Shown here piece after piece: positions 31,279 through 46,200 of a DNA stretch of 49,400 nt (within the stretch, counting starts at the first letter, position 1; each line of letters opens with the position of its first letter). A model generated the notes under the pieces. The model was not told the origin of the DNA. It searched no databases and saw only the letters and a program-made list of their open reading frames with translations. The stretch is from a virus: the IMG/VR virus record IMGVR_UViG_3300030118_005656, positions 7,601 through 57,000 of that record; one strand, given 5' to 3'. The position numbers and the translations under genes were made by a program.

Positions 31279-34200
31279 ATGGCCTCTCCCTATATTCTAC
31301 CCACATACCTTGACACTGAGGAACTGGAGCCGGAATCGGAACCAAGTTACAAGAAGTATACCGATTGGTTGACGGAGGAGTTAGGAAAGGACAACCCAAC
31401 CCTTCCCGCCCTACTCAAAGTAGATGACGCTAACCCGGAAGACCCTCACGGAGAATACGTAAAAAGATACGGCCAGTACCTCGCTGATACTTTCTTGGAC
31501 ACCGGAGAATACTCTGAGGAACATACTGTCAAAGATATTTTTGAGGCTCAAGTAGGTCTACTGAGGAGAAGAGGAGTTTTGTCTGACGGGTCGAACCCCG
31601 AAGAAGATGAAATTACTATTGATGCTTTAAAGCTCTTCGGGCCTAAAGAAAAAGATTTTAACGAGATCACGGGCGACGTCCTAGATTTTACGGGTCGAGA
31701 TATTGGGGAGGGCTTCCGAGACGCCGCTTCTGTCTATAATGGATACCTGCAAGAGGGTCTCTTAGATACCGAACAGGGAATCGAGGCCCGAGAAAAGTTT
31801 GAAGCAGAGCTTTCAAACCTCGAAAACAGGAACGCGCTAGGCCGAGCCATGGTCAGCGAGAGGCTGGATGATCCCATCAAAGGGGTAGCCTTTGCCGAGA
31901 TAAAAAGCGTTGATGAAGACGGCGAGGAAAAAGTCGATCTGTTCTACCCGCGACCAGTCCCCGAGGACCAGCTTAAGCGAGAAATCAAAAAAGCTCTAGA
32001 TAAGGGAGTTATCTCTTATGAGAGCGTACCCGAGATTTTGCGGCTATCAAAAGTCCCCAAGACATCGGGAGGCATGACTATTCAGGAAGTTTTTAGATCT
32101 CGTGAGATCGAGGCCGCACTCCAAGAGGATGACCTGAAACCGTACTTAGATCAGTTTACCAAGTTAGCAGAGCTTAAGGCTGCTGAACACTATTTGGAAA
32201 CACACGAGGGGGCCACTGCACCCAATCTTATAGAAAAAGCCGAAAAAATCTTAGACACTTATGAGGCTAAATCAGAGCTAGGAAGATTTGAAGACAGAGA
32301 GGGCGGGGGACTTGATGCGGATATTCTTGCTGAGACGATAGCTTTTGAGCTAAACAACCGTCGAGACGACGAAGGAAACTCTTTACTAGATACTGGAGAC
32401 GTCGTTACCCAAGAAGAAGTCAGATCTTTTGTCGATATTATGTCGGCTAGGACGGCGATGAATTATACGGAGTATGTTGACCCCAACGATTTTGAAGGCG
32501 CTGCAAAGTCTAATATCATAGCTCTTCCTAGCGGAGAAGTTGTAATACACCCTAAACTTGTTTACCAAGAGGAACATTTTGAGAAATCTTTGGCGGGATA
32601 CGATGACGTTCTGACCTCTGAAGAAAAAGAAATGGCGAGGCTAAAACGAGAAGTCTTGATGGAAGGGTATGCTTCCGACACAGATAAACAACTCCAAGAG
32701 CTAGAGGAAGACGAGGATTCTTACATAGAAGGGTGGGTGGAGTTCCGTAACGCCGAGAGAGATAAAGGGGCCAAACTGCCCGAGATCATTGAAAGTTATC
32801 TGGGAGACGAAGATAATTTTAAAGAGTTTGAAATCAGGAGCGGCGGCGTCCTAGGCTCGCTAGGTTACATGTTTAAGGGAATAGGTTTAGCACTACCTGC
32901 GGTGTTAGGCAGCGAATCAGCTAAAGACTATTTTGTAGAATTTGAAAAAAATAACGCCAAAAGGCGAGAAATAGCTAACTTGTTTGGTCGTGACCTCGGT
33001 TTTCGTCAGGACTTGATGGAGGGCGTAGCTCCTCTGATCGCTGATGCTTTTGTGACGGGAGTATTGTCATTTTTTACGGCGGGTCTTGGTGGCGCGGCGT
33101 ATGTAAGTGCTAGGGTAGGGTCACGAGTAGGAATCAAGGCGTTAACAAAGGCCATGGTTACGGGGTCACTCAAAGAGACCGCAGAAAAAAGCGCACAAGA
33201 TATCGTTCTCAGAGAGTCACTAGATGGGATCTTTGCCGCTGGAAGAGCAGGGAAGTCACTCAAGATGACTAATGATGAGGCTCTCAGTATTATCAAAGGG
33301 TTCAACGAAGCTCGTGCAGGAACTAGCACTTATGGACAACTGACTCGGACTCCCGGCGTATTTATTGGGGCAGCTAACCGACAATCCGGTATGGCATACT
33401 CTAGCACGTATACCGCTCTGGAGGGGCAGACAAACCCTGAAACAGGTGAAGAGTACACCCCTGAAGAGCTTAGGAAAATATCTCTAGCTTCAGGTTTGAT
33501 ACAAGGATCAATCACAGGTCTGCTAGTTTCGGCCTTTAGCCTTGCTAAGTTGGGTGGTTTGGAAGACTTATTCTTGTCGGGGGCAAATACATCTCAAATT
33601 TTAAAAGCGATCAACAGCTTTGCCAGCACGAAAGGGTTGTCTGCGAGTGTCAGAGGTAAACTTACTGAAGACAACTTTAAAAAAGTAGTAGCAAGCAACC
33701 TTAAAAAAGTCATCAAAGATAGTGGCTTAAAAGGCTTGGGAGTTGCGCAACGCATTCCGGGCGCATTAAAGACAGGTGTAAGAGCAGGTCTGGAGGAATT
33801 TCCAGAGGAAGCACTGGATCAGTTTGTAAACGGAATTGTTCAGGACGCTTTCACGGGTCAAGATACATCTCTGTTTCAGCGTCTCAAAGACTCATTCTAT
33901 GCTGGAGCTATCGGGGGTGTATTGGGATTATCGGCAGGAACTGTCCGAGGCATATATGACAAAGTATCAGGCAAGGCCACCAGAGCTACCCAACAGACTA
34001 TTAGAGAAATGGAGACCAAGCTCTCCGATAGAGTAGCGGCAGAACTACAAGAAAGTGGCAGCCCGATCACCGCTGATGTCGTTAGGACGATCTTAGAAGC
34101 ATCTAGTGGGCGGAAAACGATACCTGTTCCCGTAGGCGACGGAACTGCCCAGATAACCGCAGGTCAGTTGTTGGAGGCCACGCTACCCGCTTCGATAGAA

Positions 34201-37200
34201 GAAGTTCAGGAAACAGAAGCAGCGATCCAACAAGCCCTTGAGGGTGAAGAGGACGCTTCCGCGACAGTGGCCCGAGGAGGTCTCGACGGGGAGCCAGCAG
34301 ACCCCGACCTCGACGACAGCAACAGGGTGTCTAACCTGAATGATAGGTATAAGCCAAAATCAGAAACCGAACAAGAAAAGAGCGACATCCCTGATAGCAA
34401 AAAGGAACAGGCTCGGGCTAAAGGAGTAGACCCCAACAAAGCTAAAGTTAAGAAAGCCTCACCAGACACTGCTAAAAACCGGAGCAAGAAAAAAGCAGAG
34501 AAAGACCAAAGAAAAAAAGCGAAGCAGTCAAAAAGGCGGTCAGATACCGCCAAGAAGATGCGAGCTAGGAACAAAGCGAAAGCTCAAGAGGCCAATGAGA
34601 GAGCGCAAGCAAAGAAGATGCAAGCAACGCCTAGAAGAAAGGCTGCTCCTAGAAAGGCCACTACGCAGAAAAATAAAGAGTCGTTTAATAATGTCGATGA
34701 GAAAAAATTTGGCACAAAGTTTAAAGCAGTCGCTGAAGAGAATGCTACTTTGTTAGATCTATTAGAATCGTTGGCAGTATCGGTGTATGTCGTTGAAGAC
34801 TTCGAGCAAGCAAAAGCAGTTGCTAAAAGAGACGTCGAAGATCGAAAAGGAACGTCTTTTAAAACTACAATAGACGGCAAACCAGCCATCATTATGATGG
34901 CTGATCGGATAAACAGAAGTGACGGCAAGAGAAACACTAAAGGGGCTAGAAAGAAGTTACAACAGACTTTATTCCACGAAGCGATACACGCCAGCCAAGA
35001 TACCTTTGTTACTGAAACAGGTAACCAAGAATTAGTAGTGCAAGCTGCACAGATATTCGACCCGAAGAGTGAGTCATATGATAAGGCGATCACCGAGTTC
35101 ATGCAGAAGGAGTATAAGAACTTTAATGATCTATCCCCAAATCAGAAAGTTGCTGAACTCACCCGCGCTATTGTTGAAGGCAGGACTGATAACACAACCA
35201 GCGGCGCGTTGTCTCGCAGCGTAGTTTTCAAAGCCTACCTGACTAAATTCTTAGCTTACATTAAAAATATTTTTAGTAGTGTTGAAGGCGAAGCCGCCAG
35301 CCCTGATTTAGAAGCACTACAAACTCTGGTCGTAGGTATTGAAAAAACCATGGGCCTAACAACAGAAGATACTTCTGCCAGAGAACCAACTAACGAAGGC
35401 TTACCAGAAGCTCCCCCTAGAAGAGAGTCACCTGAAAAGACTACCCCTAGATTATCTTTTAAGTTAAACGAAGATAACGAAGTAGAGTTGATATCATTTT
35501 CCCACGGAAATGAGTCGTATTTTATAAAAGCTGACAGAGATGGCATCTCTGGAATGGACGCGACAACTTCTCTTAGGGAACCCGAACAAGCTCGACCGAC
35601 AGAAGATTTGCCAGAAACTGCTTCAAAACAGAAAAAACAAGCCAGACAAAATCTAGAGTCTCAGTGGGCTGCGTATGACGAGGCCCAAAGAAAAATCTCT
35701 ATCATTAAAAGCACAAAAGACTACAGGGATTTTGATAACTACAGGGAATCATACTTACTTATGCTAGATATCCTCGGCCCCGAGGTAGCAATTGGGGTCT
35801 TTAGTGCTTACTCGTCCCCCGATTTTAGTAGTCAAATAGAATCACTTTTTGGGGATGTGGCTGTCATAACAGGAGGCCCAAAAGATCCGACCACTGACAC
35901 AGGTAGAGCCATCACTGTCCGCAAACTTGGAGAAGACGGGGAATTCACGGAGATTGAATTAACTAGTGCGTCCACCAGTGTAGGCAAAGTAGGCGACCAA
36001 AGAGTGCTAAGAGCTAAGGACGGCGATAATAACATCAGATTCAACGAAACTGGGCAATCTACCGACGCTGACGGAAACCCAGACGGCAAGTATGTCGTGG
36101 TCGCAAAAGAGTCTCCCTTCATAGCCCTGACTGGGAAAGGGAAGATTAACCTTAATGGTACGACTCGAGTTAGGGTGGGGGATGTTATACAGATTCAAGA
36201 ACGACAGGACAGTGAAGATGTTTCGCAGTTTACGGTTACCCGCATGGTGCTTAAAGGGGATAGCGTTGACAGTGTTGACTTACTGCCTTACACCGAGACG
36301 CAAGAGCAAGACGCCGATCTTATTAAGGAACTACCAATAAAAGAGCTAAAAAAGAACTTTAGCGTCACAAGGTTTGCCAGCAGATATCTTGGAACCACTC
36401 AAGAATATGAGCAAGGCATAATAGATGAAAGGGTTGATCAAGAGCTTAATCCCAAATTTTCGTTTGAGCAAAGTCTCAATCAATACTTCAAAAAATTCTT
36501 CAGTGTTCTAGATAAAAGAAAAGAACAAAAAGATCCGTCTGCTCTTCAGGTTTTCAATAACCTGACCCCAGAGGAACAAACGACTTACAATAAAGTCAAG
36601 AGCCTTGTGGAAGAACAAGAAGGCCAAAGAAAACTTAAGATAGAAGAAGAGCCTCTTTTTAGGGACACCCTGTCGTTATTTAAAAAATTAGTGGATGTAG
36701 GGCCAGATGATAAGGGGCGATCTATTGGTAGTTTGAAAGACAAAACCTTAATAGGTAACTCCATCCTTAAAATAAGCCAAGATACAAAAAGAAAAGCTGA
36801 GAGAAAAATCTCACCCCCGGTAAGAAGAGGTGCTGCTGAAGATTTCCGACAAATGGCTATCGCCGCTTTGGGTGACACTAAACTTTTTGAAGCGACTTCC
36901 GAAATATTCAAGCCTTATGACGGAGATCTTGATTTTGTCGAACAGTTAGCGTCGTCAGAAGAGAACAATATAGAGAGAGCAAAGCAAAAACTAGTCGAGT
37001 ATATAGTTAACAACGCCATCAAAGGTGGTTATCGCTGGCACTCTTCTACTAACGTAGAACAATCCGCTAGAAGGTTTCCTAGCGATCTCCGGGAAATCCT
37101 CGTGTTGTTAGGGCCACAAAGGCTAGCTAAAATAAATGAGGCAATAAATGGTATAATAGCTGAAAAATATCCCGTGCTTGATTTTGTAAAAACCCCTCCG

Positions 37201-40200
37201 GCAGGGGCTGTTAAAAAAGGAGAACTGTTTGTAGATAAAGAAAATAACCTAGTTGCCTTCGATAATAACCCCGTAAATATGGCGAGGGCATTGAACGATA
37301 AATATACCGTAAAGTTTAGTGTCCACGAAGAAGGGGTAGAAGATCCCCCTCCTAACAGCGTGGCTAAGAGTGAGATTAACCGTGCATTCAAATATGAAAG
37401 AATATTCAAGGATGAATCAGGGACAGTTTTTTACAAACTAACAGAAGTATCGGCCACCTATTTCCCAGTTAATGGGATACCAGAGATTATCCCCATCGTC
37501 ACAGAAGACAAGCAGGTCATCCAGCTAAACTTCGAGAGAGACCCCGAGAGCGTGAAAAAAGTGGGGGCTGCTTCTGATGTTATACTAGAAAGAGAAAGTG
37601 TTTTCTCTGGTGTGTTAGCAGATGGTAACTTTTCGGCTTTTGCCACGATCCCGCGAACTGAATCCAAGTCCAGTAAACCCGATTTCAAAGTTAGAGGTAA
37701 GTCCAAGGATAGAGAAAGAGGACGCACAGGTAAAGATAAACTAGATGTCTCTATTCTTTTAGCCGAGTTGGCAGAGGCAAGTGATGCGGAACTTGAGGAG
37801 GTAGCAGTCACGGTTGGTCAAATGACGCCCGGATCAGTTATAGATAACGCTTATCAGGCAGCGAGTGTAGTAGCCCTGAATGATTTTATGGCGAAGTGGT
37901 TTCGTGCGAAACTTAATAGCTACGTTGATCTAGTAGAGACAAAAGATTCTAAGGGAAGGACGACGCAAAGACTTGAGTATGACCACGACACAGTAGTCGA
38001 CGAGCTACTAAAACTTAAAATACAAAAGAAAAATAAACAGAGTGAAGAAGTGTCGTATTCTGTATTCTTGGAGTCTGAAGGTAAATTTGTACTAGATAAT
38101 TATGACGGCAAGGATACTACAGAAGAGCAAGTTAAGGCTTTTATAACAGACGTATACCGCAACAGGGTGAGTTCTAGAAAAGGGTTTGATAAATCAATCC
38201 ACTTGGGGAAAACACAAGTTAAAGGAATATTTCAAACCAGACTAAGTGCAGAAAACGAAGCGTCCAAAAAGAGATACGAACTTCCAGTAGTATCAACGGA
38301 TCAGGATTTAGAGATAGAAGGCAACACCGGAGGTTTTAACCTACTAGATATTCTGGACCCCGTCTTATTAGAACCTCTTGGAGCTACCGCAGAAGGAAAA
38401 GAAGCACCCGTTACCAGTGCGCCATTACAAAGAGTAATCTATGATGAGTCCTCAGAATACGATTCTGTATCGGGCTTGGCGTTGACGACGGAAGACGTAG
38501 CTTCCGAGACGCCGGTAGATTTCCCCACCGCGCGACAACAAGAACCCGCTTTCCGACACGTAGTCCAAGGCATAGCCGCCCACTCACCCGCAGCAAGGAC
38601 ACAGGGGCAAACTGTTGATGGGCCCATTAGAATAAACGTAGGGGACGAAATTGTATCTTTTGTTCTCAAGAGACCCGACCCAGAAACTGGAGAGACCGCC
38701 CTCGTTACTCGGGATGCGCGTGAACTATCTCCAGTAGACGTACAGAATATCATATTCCGAAGCGGAAGCGACGACTCAACATCAGAGAATTTTTCCGATG
38801 TCGAGTCATTCAAAGTTGTTTTCCGAACACCGAGATCTGTAGACCCGGTATCATCTGGCTTTATTGATTATCAAACCCCTAGAGATTTAAGAGATTCTCA
38901 AAGACGAAGACAGAGAGAAATTGAAGCTGAGAACTATGAGAGATACGGCAAAGATAACACCATAGCTTACCGCATAGCGGAGTCTATTCGCACAAACCCA
39001 CGTTTACTGCGCTCTGTTCTCATCGACGAAATCGGACCCGAGGGGATGCGTGAATTGAGAAATCTCTACAATAAGTTTAATGAAACTGGAAGAGATCTTA
39101 AACCTACCGACCCTGCTGACGACATCACACGAGGGCTTACTGATGAAGATGTAATAGGATTACTACTACAAGTTCAAGAAAATGCCTCGGTGGAGTCAGA
39201 TAGTGCCAGAGCTAATGAATTCAATGCCCTGTTTAATAATGTGCAAGCCAAAGACACTAAGACTGCTAGGGGACTTAGTACTGTTCGTAATTTGTTGAGT
39301 TCAGTCTATCGCGCTGCGGTAGCAACATATAATGGGACAGATATCAGCGGCGCTTATGATCTTAGTCTTGATCCCGGGATTGGGGGTCAGCTACCCCTCA
39401 ATCAGATAATTGAAAAAGCCCTAGAAGGTTCTGACGTAGAAATTGACCTGAGTCAAATTAATCCAAATGTTAGAGACTATTTAGTTAACACGGTTAGCGA
39501 GCGCCTACTTATCTTATTCGGTACGAATGTACAATCTGAACTCAGAGCTAAATCTACGGCTAAGACCGTCGCCCAAAGAAACGCGGCCCAAGAAGCGAAT
39601 ACAAAAGAAGCGGAAGAACTCGGACTGGAGTCGGGCGACCCCGAGTCCGTTAAGAGGGCGTTCAAAAAGATTGTTAATAATACAGACTACCCGCTGTATC
39701 TTCAGGCGACTGCACAAGCACTACTCGACTCGGAGACAGCTTGGGTAGATACCAAGTTCGTCATGGCATCTTTTTACGGGCTGGATGCGGCTGGACTCTT
39801 CAACAAAGAAAACAATACAGTTACCCTGAACCTCCGTGGGACTAACGGAAAATCTTTAGCTAGCGTTCTGATTCACGAGTATATCCACGCGATAACTCAC
39901 GAGGCGATCAGTAACCCCACGAAAGCCGAAAGTCCTGTGGTTTCCAACTTGAGAAATTCCTACGAGGAGATCAAAGAACTATATGAGAAGTCTGAACAAG
40001 GGGTTCGCAGTATCGAGATGGATGAAGGACTGTCCAGCTTGGATGAGTTTATCTCTTACTTCTTTACGAGCAGCACTTTTCAAAATGAGATCAAGTCCCT
40101 CGCGGCGAAAGTTGGCGACACCGTAGCCCAGAAAAAGAACTTCTTTAGGAGGACCATCGACGCGATACTAGATATCATAGGAATATCTAAAGCAGATAGG

Positions 40201-43200
40201 AGAACTACTAGAGTTTACGACCAGTTGGTAGATATGCTTTACTACCTCCCGAGAGGTGAGGGATTCCGTCTTAGAAGTAGCTTTTCTAAAGCTGCTGGGC
40301 AAGCGGGGAAGGATTTAGCTAAAGAAGATAAAGAACGCCGTAGATCCAACGAGATCACCGAGAGACTCGCACCGCTGCCATCTGCTGCTGTGCCTGATGG
40401 CGATGAAAAATCGCGACCTTCGGCCTCTTCCCCACAAGACCCGAACTACCGGACTATAGAACCATTAGATACGGAGAGACAAAAGTTGGAGACTCAGGCG
40501 TTAGTGTCTCGCGTAAGACAACTAGGAGTTGTCCCCGCCGAAGTTCCAGTGTTGGTTGATTACAACTACCCGCACCCCTTTGCTATCGAACCGTCAGGAG
40601 TCATGGTTATTAACCCTGAACGACACCTGAATGACCTTTTAAATCTAGATATTGATAGCGGCACACCAGCCCATGATCTTTACTTGGAATCTGTTTTGGA
40701 CCAAGAGATGGCCCACGTTGCCGACATTAACTCTTTGTCCGAGAAAGATATTATGGACTTTGCTAAGACCTTGTCTGACGCAGAGTTGACTCGGATGGGG
40801 GAAAAGTATTTCCTCAACCCGAAATACGAGTTACCCACCGACCCCACTGAAAGAAAAGCAGCCGTTAAACTTCTGACTTCCGAACGGTTACGGATGACCT
40901 TTCAAAATGTTCTTCGTGGCAAAGAAGGAGACACGGAGAGTGTTATAGCTTATCTAAAATCGTCCAACAAGACTAAGTCACTAGAGGCTGCTTACTTTGA
41001 CCGAGCTTTGTCCAGCCTGAGATACAAAGCGAGGCTGAAGGCACTATCTCCAAAAGAGAGAGTTTTGATAACCCGCATGATCGCCGAGCGGAGACGCATG
41101 GCACTCAACTATCGATCCCCTAACCCCTACGCGACACAAGGACTTAAAGGTGAAGCCCTAGAGAGAAACGTAGAAATCCTGTTGTCACAGGCTAAGACAG
41201 ACTCTGAAGATGATCTAGAAGAGAAAGCCAAGAAGATAGCAGAGGAGAAAGAAGCAAAGAGGAGTAGCAAGACGAAAGTAGAGTTCGCAGACCAGAACGA
41301 ACACTACAATTTCAATCTAGAAGCTCCCGTGACCGAAACTCTGTCTGGGGATTTCCTAACTACGTTCAACCTCACCCTCGCAGTCCGAGAGGCCAAAGAT
41401 ATTTTGGGAGGAACAAAGGAGTCAACGAGGAAGAGAAAAGTTGAACTGTTAGTTGCCCATTATTTATCTGACTTACCAGAAGACTCAGGAGTGTCCGCCT
41501 CCGTTATCGGTGGCATTGGGGCTTCCACCCCCGATGGATCAGGGGAGCCGACAGTTCGTGTCGATGTCTCCGCTGACAACGAAGCTGCCCTAGACCAAGT
41601 CAGGTCTAGGATGTATGCTCTGGCGTCGCTTTTACAGCAGCAAGAACTCCACGAGATCGAAGTGTTATCCGTGCCCGATGGGGTGGATATCGAATATGGA
41701 GTTAAAGAGGGAGGGTTTGAAGACCAACCCGCAGGAATTATTGAACTCGACAACACGGTCAACCTCGCCCTCGGCACTCTAGATATCTACATCAGAGATG
41801 CTGGGCTAGACGGGTATACTTTCACAGGACAAGAAATCTTAATCTACAACACTACCACGGACATCGACCCCAAGGAATTCACCAAGAAGGTGGGGGAGGT
41901 TGCCAATAACATAAAAACACAATTCATCAATGACATCCAAAAACCTATCGGAGGCGTTCGAGCAACTAGCATCAGACTTAGGCGTACCAGTAAAGAAGGC
42001 GACAGTTCCAGAGAAATCAAGAGCTACGAAGAAGGTTACCTTCCTGATGGGGCTGAAACCTCCGAAGAAACAAGAGCCGCAGCCAACGCCCGAACCACAG
42101 TTGCCCGAAACATCCTTAGAAATACCGGAGGAAGAATCACAAACCCCGTAGGAACACAGAGACTTCTGTTTAGTGGGGCAGCCTTGTCCCCTGAACGGAA
42201 AGCCCTACTTACAAAGTTAGCTGAAATCTACGATGAGCTACCTACTGATGATGGGGCCGCGCAGACTAGAGAAGCGTACGACAGCCTTATCAAAAAGACT
42301 ACGACCAAGTTTAGTAATCTATTTGGCACAGGTCGGGGTAAAATAAAAGTAATCGTCACTGATAGCAACCCTTACGCAGATCAAGAAAGTCTGGTAAATG
42401 ACATTAGGAACGGTCAAATAAAGATCCAGAAGAGTAGCCCCAGCCCAAGTGACACCCACCCGATGTATGCTACCATCGACGGTCTGGATGCTGTTAATGA
42501 GAAGGGTGAAGGAGTCGCTATAAACGGAGACGACGCACTTCGCGCATTGTTCCGATTCGCACAGCATGGGATTACAGGGTCTGTGTCGCCTGAAGGTGCT
42601 TATACCTACCTTGTTTCCATGTTCTCTGATGGAACCCGCACCGGCCAAATGGCCGCGTGGGCAGCCGCCACGGAGATAAGATCCGAGGAAGCCTATAAAA
42701 GGTTTGGCCCGGAGAACGACAAGAACCCCGGCGAAGAAGGGTATGTTCCCGTCCCCGAGAGAAAAGGACCACCTAAAAAAGCAGCCCTCCTTCCGTTGGG
42801 CCTTGCAAAGACAGGTAACGAAGCTGTGGATAGTGGGCTGGATAATCTCGCTAGATCTCTAAGTGATACTGACGACGATCTCTTGAAAGGTAGTTACAAG
42901 CCTAAAGAGAAAGTTGAAGCTCCAGCCGATACCCCAGCTACAGCCCCACAAGGGCCAGCACCTCTAGCAGCATCACGAGTCGTGGGTGAAGAGACCCAAC
43001 CGGACCAGCCGACACAGGCCGAACCCACTGTAGACACCGTGGAAGAAACCGTCCCATACAGGCTACCTGCACCCGAGACTGATTACACACCCTTCTTTGA
43101 GACTTTCGAGATGCCAATATTTGAAGTGGGGACATACAAGACACCTTCTAGTACTTTCACTAAAGCACTTATGGGGCCATATGATCGACGAATCCGTCAA

Positions 43201-46200
43201 ATGACTGGGCAAGCTGACTCCGCTCAAAAAGCGGCTCTTGCGTCAATGAAGCGGAACAAGGAGGCACTAGACAGGATCATATCGAAGATGGACCCTGATG
43301 AGCAGGTTAGGATCAACAGGCTCATCAGTAAAGCATCCGGGCACAACGGGTCACTTTTGACCACTGAGCAATACAATCAAATCCAAGAGAAGTATGATGC
43401 TATGAGGAAGAGCATCTCGGATGCCGAGGACAGCAGCGCGTATCCCGCAGATGTCTTTACGGACATGGTGACTCTTGTGCTTGAAGCTAACCCTGACCTC
43501 TCTCAGGAGAAAGCAGAAGCTAAGGCTTTGAGTGAATTGAACATAAGAAAGTTTGATCAAATTGAGCAACTCAGGAGTGAGGAGACAGATAGGGTTAAGA
43601 AGGAAAACCGCCGAAAGCGGGGACAGCAACAAGCCAAAGCATACGCCGCGCTAGAAGCAGAAAACCCTGAACTCGCTAGGATAGTAGTAAACGTACGCGC
43701 TCAGATCGACGGACTGAGTAAAAAACTAAGCAAGAGCTTAGGCGACGATCATCTTAAACTCAGTATCACCATAGATGATAACTTAGGTATATATGTGACG
43801 AGATCTTACAAGTTCTTCGAGGATGCAGACTACGCTAAGGCCGTCTACGACCCCGCGACTAGTTACGAAGACCCTAAGTATGGCCCTACGCTAAAAGCCG
43901 CTGATCGGTTCTTTAAGAATATGTTCATCAAGCAAGAGCGCGAACGCCTGATGGAAGATAAAGGACTCTCCAAAGACGATGCGGATGCCGAGGCAATTGA
44001 TACCTACAACAATAAGGAAGTAAACGGGATGTCTTATGGAAAACAACAACGCATTGATTTCCTTAAGAGCTACAAACCCGGTAAAGTAAGTAAAGATACA
44101 CTTGGTTCAAACGGAGACGCCATTGCCGTCATAAAGGACAACCTACAGAGGAGAGATGACAAACCGCAAGTGATTCAAGATCTGTTTGGGGTTTATGGAG
44201 AGGATCAAGGAGCCGCCAACCTGATCAGCACACTTGGAGTAGTGGCTCGCCATGCGGCTAACCATTCGATGCTTAACGCATTTAAGAAGACTGCCGAGTC
44301 TCCTACAGACTCCGAAGGTAAATGGGTCTATTCACCTAAAGAAGTTGCTGGAAGCGTAGATACGATGCAAGAGGGGCAGATTCTAGAGTCTCAACTCCCA
44401 CCGAACTATGCCCGTATCCCCGGAGATCTAGGCCACTCGGTCTTCTCCCCACTTCAAGGATACTTCGCGCCAGTGGCCCTCGTAGACGCGCTCAAAAAGG
44501 CTTCTGCTGAAAAATTCCAGAGCAGTGAGGGTAACGCTGGAAGTGAGACTATTCGTAAAGGGCTTAGTGCGCTCAAGCGATTGTCTGGGGTTGGTATGCT
44601 TGCTAAAATTCTGTATTCCGCAGGGCACTACTTTCGTAACATGGTCGGTCAGTCTATGATGGCTATCGCACAAGGGAGACCTCAACTCATGGTAACTTCC
44701 CTACCTCATCTAAAGAGTGAGCTTGGATATGTTGGTAAAAGGTTTTTTGGAAAAGAAATTAGTGAAGAAGCCTTTGCCGAACGCCTCAAGTTAGCGGGTC
44801 TCGGGATCGTTGAAAACGAGATGAGATCTCGCACGATTCAGGAGCTACTGCGCGGAGACGTCACCATGTCAGATGTTGAAGCGGAGATGACCAACCTCTT
44901 TAAAAAAGCAGGTAACCTGAAAGATACCGTATTATCCAAGTTCGAGTCCAACTTTGTGTTGGATAGACTTCTAGAGCTTGAGGCAGCTTCCGAGAACTTT
45001 ATGAAGATCGCGGTGTTCCTCGACAACGTGAATGTTTTGACAGAAGCCGCCGCCGAAGGGTCCGGTAAGATCTATGGGGTAGACCTGTCCCAGATGAGTG
45101 AACTCGATATCGAAAAGTATGCTGCCGAGTTAACTCTGGACACCATGCCAGCACACTCGCGGACGATGCCAATCGTCCGAGCTTTTGCTAAAACCCCAGC
45201 AGCCGATCTCGTGTTCCCGTTCGCTCGCTTCACTACTGAAGTCTACCGAACTCAGGTCAACGGGTATACAACGTCATTCATGGAGATGAGAAGCGGGAAC
45301 CCTGTTTTGGAGAACCGTGGCAGACAGAGATTCCTCGGACTACTTACGGCTCACAATTTGTCAATTATTGGGGTATCAGTGATCAACAGTCTCTTGTCAG
45401 ATATCGGCCTAGAGGATGAAGAGAACCTCGATGAAGGCGGTCCCGGTTATTTGAAGAACCACGCTATCCTTTATCTCAGAGGTAAGCATATGCTATTCCC
45501 CAAATACACAAAGGGCGAACTCGCTGAGAAGCTCTTCTCGATAGACGTAACTTTCCTGAACCCTCTGTCTCCTATCGGTGATGTGGTATCACCATCTATA
45601 CAAGCCATAGCAACAGGCAAAGGAATAGAAGATGCCGTAGTTAACTCTTTAGGAAGTTTGGTTCTCCAGACACTGGGTTCGCAACAGATTGTTGCAGGGG
45701 CTGTAACCGATGCCTTCATATATAACACGGACTCCTCTACAGACACACAAATCTCGATTGAAGGAGTTGATGACCCGATTGAGGCTTTTGGTAAAAAGCT
45801 CTTGTATGTCTTGGAAAAGGGACTTGAACCCAGAGTAGTTAAAGACTCACGAGCTTTGATAGATGTCTTCGCACAAGGAGAATCATACGAAGAGGATGAG
45901 TATGGTGCGTTGCCCACGATAATAAACTCTATCGCTCCTTTCAGGATACGGGCTGTCCCTCTCGAAAGGGATTACCGCAGCGCAATGTATTCTATCAGGG
46001 ACAAGAGGAATAACGTACGCAGGGAACTATCCGGTATTACAACTAGGAAGCCCCTCGCACCCAGCGAGGTTAAAAATACAGCAGAAAAATACTTTGAGCA
46101 GAGCTACGGTCTCCAGAAGGAAACGCTTGGGATCACCCAGACATACCTGAAATTAGGACTAGGTGTCCCCACTGTTTATGACGAAATGAAAGGCATCATC

